Both the position numbers and the translations under genes were made by a program. A DNA stretch of 64,000 nt from an uncultured Cedecea sp. (lineage in GTDB: Bacteria; Pseudomonadota; Gammaproteobacteria; Enterobacterales; Enterobacteriaceae): the NCBI RefSeq assembly GCF_947498825.1, contig NZ_CANMLV010000021.1, positions 27,241 to 91,240 of the forward strand. Reading direction: 5' to 3'. The notes under the pieces are model-generated. The model had not been told where the DNA came from. It saw only the letters and a list, made by a program, of their open reading frames with translations, and did not search any database. Shown in pieces: positions 62,171 to 64,000 of this stretch (positions are counted from its first letter, which is position 1; each line of letters starts with the position of its first letter).

Positions 62171-62758
62171 CTATCTGTTACGCCCGCATCTTTCACCCTG
62201 TATCTTTGAGAGCGATTTTTCACAAAAACAGCATGCAATTGAAACCCACAAAAGGCCGATAAGGAACCCAAACACAACATCACTAAGATAATGTAAGTTA
62301 AGGTATATTCGGCTAAATGATACAAACGTTATAATAGAAAACGCGCCTATAACACAGGATGTTTTCGTTTTAATATTTGAACTTGATTTCACCAGCACAT
62401 ATGTAATATACAGCGCGATGCTAGTCACCGCAGTTGCATGTCCGCTTGGAAAAGAAGGGTTGAACTCTCTGACACCTGCAATGATTTCTGGTCGAGGTCG
62501 ATTCACCATATATTTGATAGCCCAAGTGGTAACCTCTGCACCAACATATGCTAACCATAAATATAAAATATAAATTCGCTTACGCTGGCGAATGAGTGCT
62601 ATCGATGTAATGACTGCTATTATTGCCGTTACCGCAATAGTACCGGCATATGTTGTAAACTTAAAAAAATCAAATAAGCCCGGCATACGTACTTTTTCAG
62701 CCCACAGTACAACTGATGCATCGATGTGACCAATTTTTTCTAAAAGTGAAGCAAACAT
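62171..62758 (-). CDS. PAP2-family membrane phosphatase
   Basis: This 195-residue protein has about five membrane helices and all three motifs of the PAP2 phosphatase family: KYMVNRPRP, PSFPSGHATA and SRIYLNLHYLSDVVFG, with catalytic His and Asp in place. It may act on undecaprenyl pyrophosphate or phosphatidic-acid-like lipids in the inner membrane. The substrate is not clear. It lies alone in the accessory segment and its ends differ from the backbone pgpB. Confidence 0.88.
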   Translation of the reverse strand: MFASLLEKIGHIDASVVLWAEKVRMPGLFDFFKFTTYAGTIAVTAIIAVITSIALIRQRKRIYILYLWLAYVGAEVTTWAIKYMVNRPRPEIIAGVREFNPSFPSGHATAVTSIALYITYVLVKSSSNIKTKTSCVIGAFSIITFVSFSRIYLNLHYLSDVVFGFLIGLLWVSIACCFCEKSLSKIQGERCGRNR

Positions 62759-62962
62759 CCTTCCCCTTATTGATTTTTCAGGAAAACGTTAAGGTTACCT
62801 TGGCTTTCAAAAAAATCATACTCATTTAGCCGCTAAGCTTACAATATCGCTCAGCAGATAAAAGCATTCAGCTCGGCAACATCGGCAGGTGACACCATAA
62901 ATAAAACAGTATGTTACTCGACGATACTTTAATGCGATGACGTCGTAATTTGCTTTGCCGGA

Positions 62963-63170
62963 CTACGGCTTGATGGCGTAAGCCGCCAGAAATGAGGACA
63001 GATAATGTTCAATCAGAAAACGGGGGTGAGGCTGTTTATCTTCGATAAATCCGGCTAACAGAAATCCGGCATCCAGTTCACCACCAATCTGTTCACTAAA
63101 GCAATGCCCAAAGATAACTGCTTCACCCCGCTGTTTTTTCAGCTAACTCCTGTTCTGTTAAATCAGTTAA
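62963..63170 (-). pseudogene. Frameshifted remnant of a SAM-dependent methyltransferase
   Basis: Two minus-strand readings join across a frameshift near 63130-63140: LTDLTEQELAEKTAG, then EAVIFGHCFSEQIGGELDAGFLLAGFIED with the end SSFLAAYAIKP. Together they look like the C-terminal third of a class I methyltransferase (QIGGxLxAGF motif). The N-terminal AdoMet-binding part is missing. Confidence 0.7.
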
Positions 63171-63202
63171 GTCGGTCTAAGGTAGATGAGATTTTGGGCG
63201 AA

Positions 63203-63490
63203 TTACACCTGACTATCCATTAGTATGCACTGCGCCGCTTTACGCGCGTATTGATCAATCAAAGGAACAAGCTGAGTGAAATGCTCGCTAGCGCAATGTG
63301 CGTCGAGTGCTGCCCGGTCAGGCCACTCTTCAATGAAAATAAAATGTCCCGGATCCTTTTCATCACGGTACAAATCATAAGCAATACACAGTGGCTCTCG
63401 CTTCGTTGCCGCGATGAGTTTGCGGTATAAAGGGAGAACGGTATCGACGCACTCGGGTTTGATAAAATCTTCAGCAATGACCTTTAGCAT
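63203..63490 (-). CDS. ABM-domain protein (putative quinol monooxygenase)
   Basis: This 95-residue single-domain protein starts MLKVIAEDFIKPE and has the dimeric ferredoxin-like pattern of the ABM family, with FIFIEEWPDRAALDAHCASEHF. Members include YgiN and antibiotic biosynthesis monooxygenases. The substrate is unknown. AGGAG lies five bases before the ATG at 63490, which settles the start. Confidence 0.85.
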   Translation of the reverse strand: MLKVIAEDFIKPECVDTVLPLYRKLIAATKREPLCIAYDLYRDEKDPGHFIFIEEWPDRAALDAHCASEHFTQLVPLIDQYARKAAQCILMDSQV

Positions 63491-63662
63491 GCGAACTCCT
63501 TTGTTAAACATGGTCTACGGGATTCTACAGCAAACTGATCTATAGAACTCATAACCAAATCCTTTTGGTTGAGGAAAATGGGTATGCATTCCACGCTCTC
63601 TCGCCAGGAGATATTATGACGAAATCCTTCCCCTTTACCTATGCGTGTATTTTAAGCCCGCC

Positions 63663-63797
63663 TTATACATATTGATATCCGATGTGGCACCCAGTTTTCA
63701 TTAGCTGGCGCTTATACATACTGATCTTTTTTATGGGTATATCATAGCGGTCGGCAATCTGTGCAGGGGTGAGTTCTGACAGGAGCCACGCAAACAC
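63663..63797 (-). pseudogene. Remnant of a LuxR-type helix-turn-helix regulator
   Basis: A minus-strand stretch reads FAWLLSELTPAQIADRYDIP and KKISMYKRQLMKTGCH before a stop, which fits the HTH domain of LuxR/FixJ-type regulators of the RcsB-like kind. A stop codon lies just upstream of 63797 and the rest is absent. No intact gene remains in 63798-64000. Confidence 0.6.
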
Positions 63798-64000
63798 CCT
63801 GGTTTACACCCGCGTGGAAAAACAAATAAATAACCAGCCCGTTATCGCTTTTCCACGGACAGAGAATATGCCCGCGGTATTATCGTCACGCGGGCAGAAC
63901 AGATAACCAGAAAAGATTTACACCCGGAAAAAGACGTCTCAGAGAACAAGAATATGGCTTAACGTGCGCTGACCGACAGTAAAAACCGCGCTACTGCCAG

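Overview
The window is chromosomal DNA of an enterobacterium (order Enterobacterales). From about 19 kb to 60 kb, gene content and order follow the Escherichia coli K-12 tonB-to-ychF stretch, and most proteins match their E. coli counterparts almost end to end (H-NS, GalU, AdhE, Prs, YchF, OppA-F, PurU). An ERIC-type repeat at about 45.3 kb supports the same assignment. I cannot name genus or species from sequence alone. Comparisons with E. coli are from memory of the families and the map.

Region 1 (1-18.9 kb, all minus strand, read right to left) is a complete Tad/Flp type IVb pilus locus: flp, tadV, rcpC, rcpA, rcpB, tadZ, tadA, tadB, tadC, tadD, tadE, tadF, tadG. It ends in a very large open frame (more than 2,200 codons, running off the left edge). 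That protein carries an N-terminal LEPR-type motif, beta-propeller blocks, cadherin-like domains and tandem Ig-like repeats. The genes overlap or nearly touch, so the giant protein looks like part of the pilus transcription unit. A strong Fur-box match (15 of 19) lies between the likely -35 and -10 of flp.

Region 2 (19.2-24.7 kb) holds tonB and yciI, then accessory genes: a PchB-like chorismate mutase, and a minus-strand group of PNPOx-like protein, LysR regulator, short-chain dehydrogenase and SMP-30-type lactonase.

Region 3 (24.9-60.5 kb) is the conserved backbone: yciY, clsA, yciU, a voltage-gated K+ channel, oppABCDF, ychE, adhE, tdk, hns, galU, rssB, ychJ, purU, two tRNA-Tyr genes, ychN, chaC, chaA, kdsA, sirB1, prmC-prfA-hemA, lolB-ispE-prs, ychH, pth-ychF. 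Compared with E. coli, several genes are missing from their expected places: rssA, chaB, ychO, the nar cluster, sirB2 and dauA. Some places are now non-coding or hold an unrecognised frame (44.0-44.7 kb). A 1.3-kb stretch without genes lies between hns and galU.

Region 4 (60.6-64 kb) is a decayed accessory segment: an internally deleted P4-type integrase, a MarR-GNAT fusion with a palindrome at its start codon, a PAP2 phosphatase, a frameshifted methyltransferase remnant, an ABM-domain protein and a LuxR-type HTH remnant.

The features most worth following up are the Tad operon with its giant LEPR protein and predicted iron control, and the unknown frame upstream of rssB.
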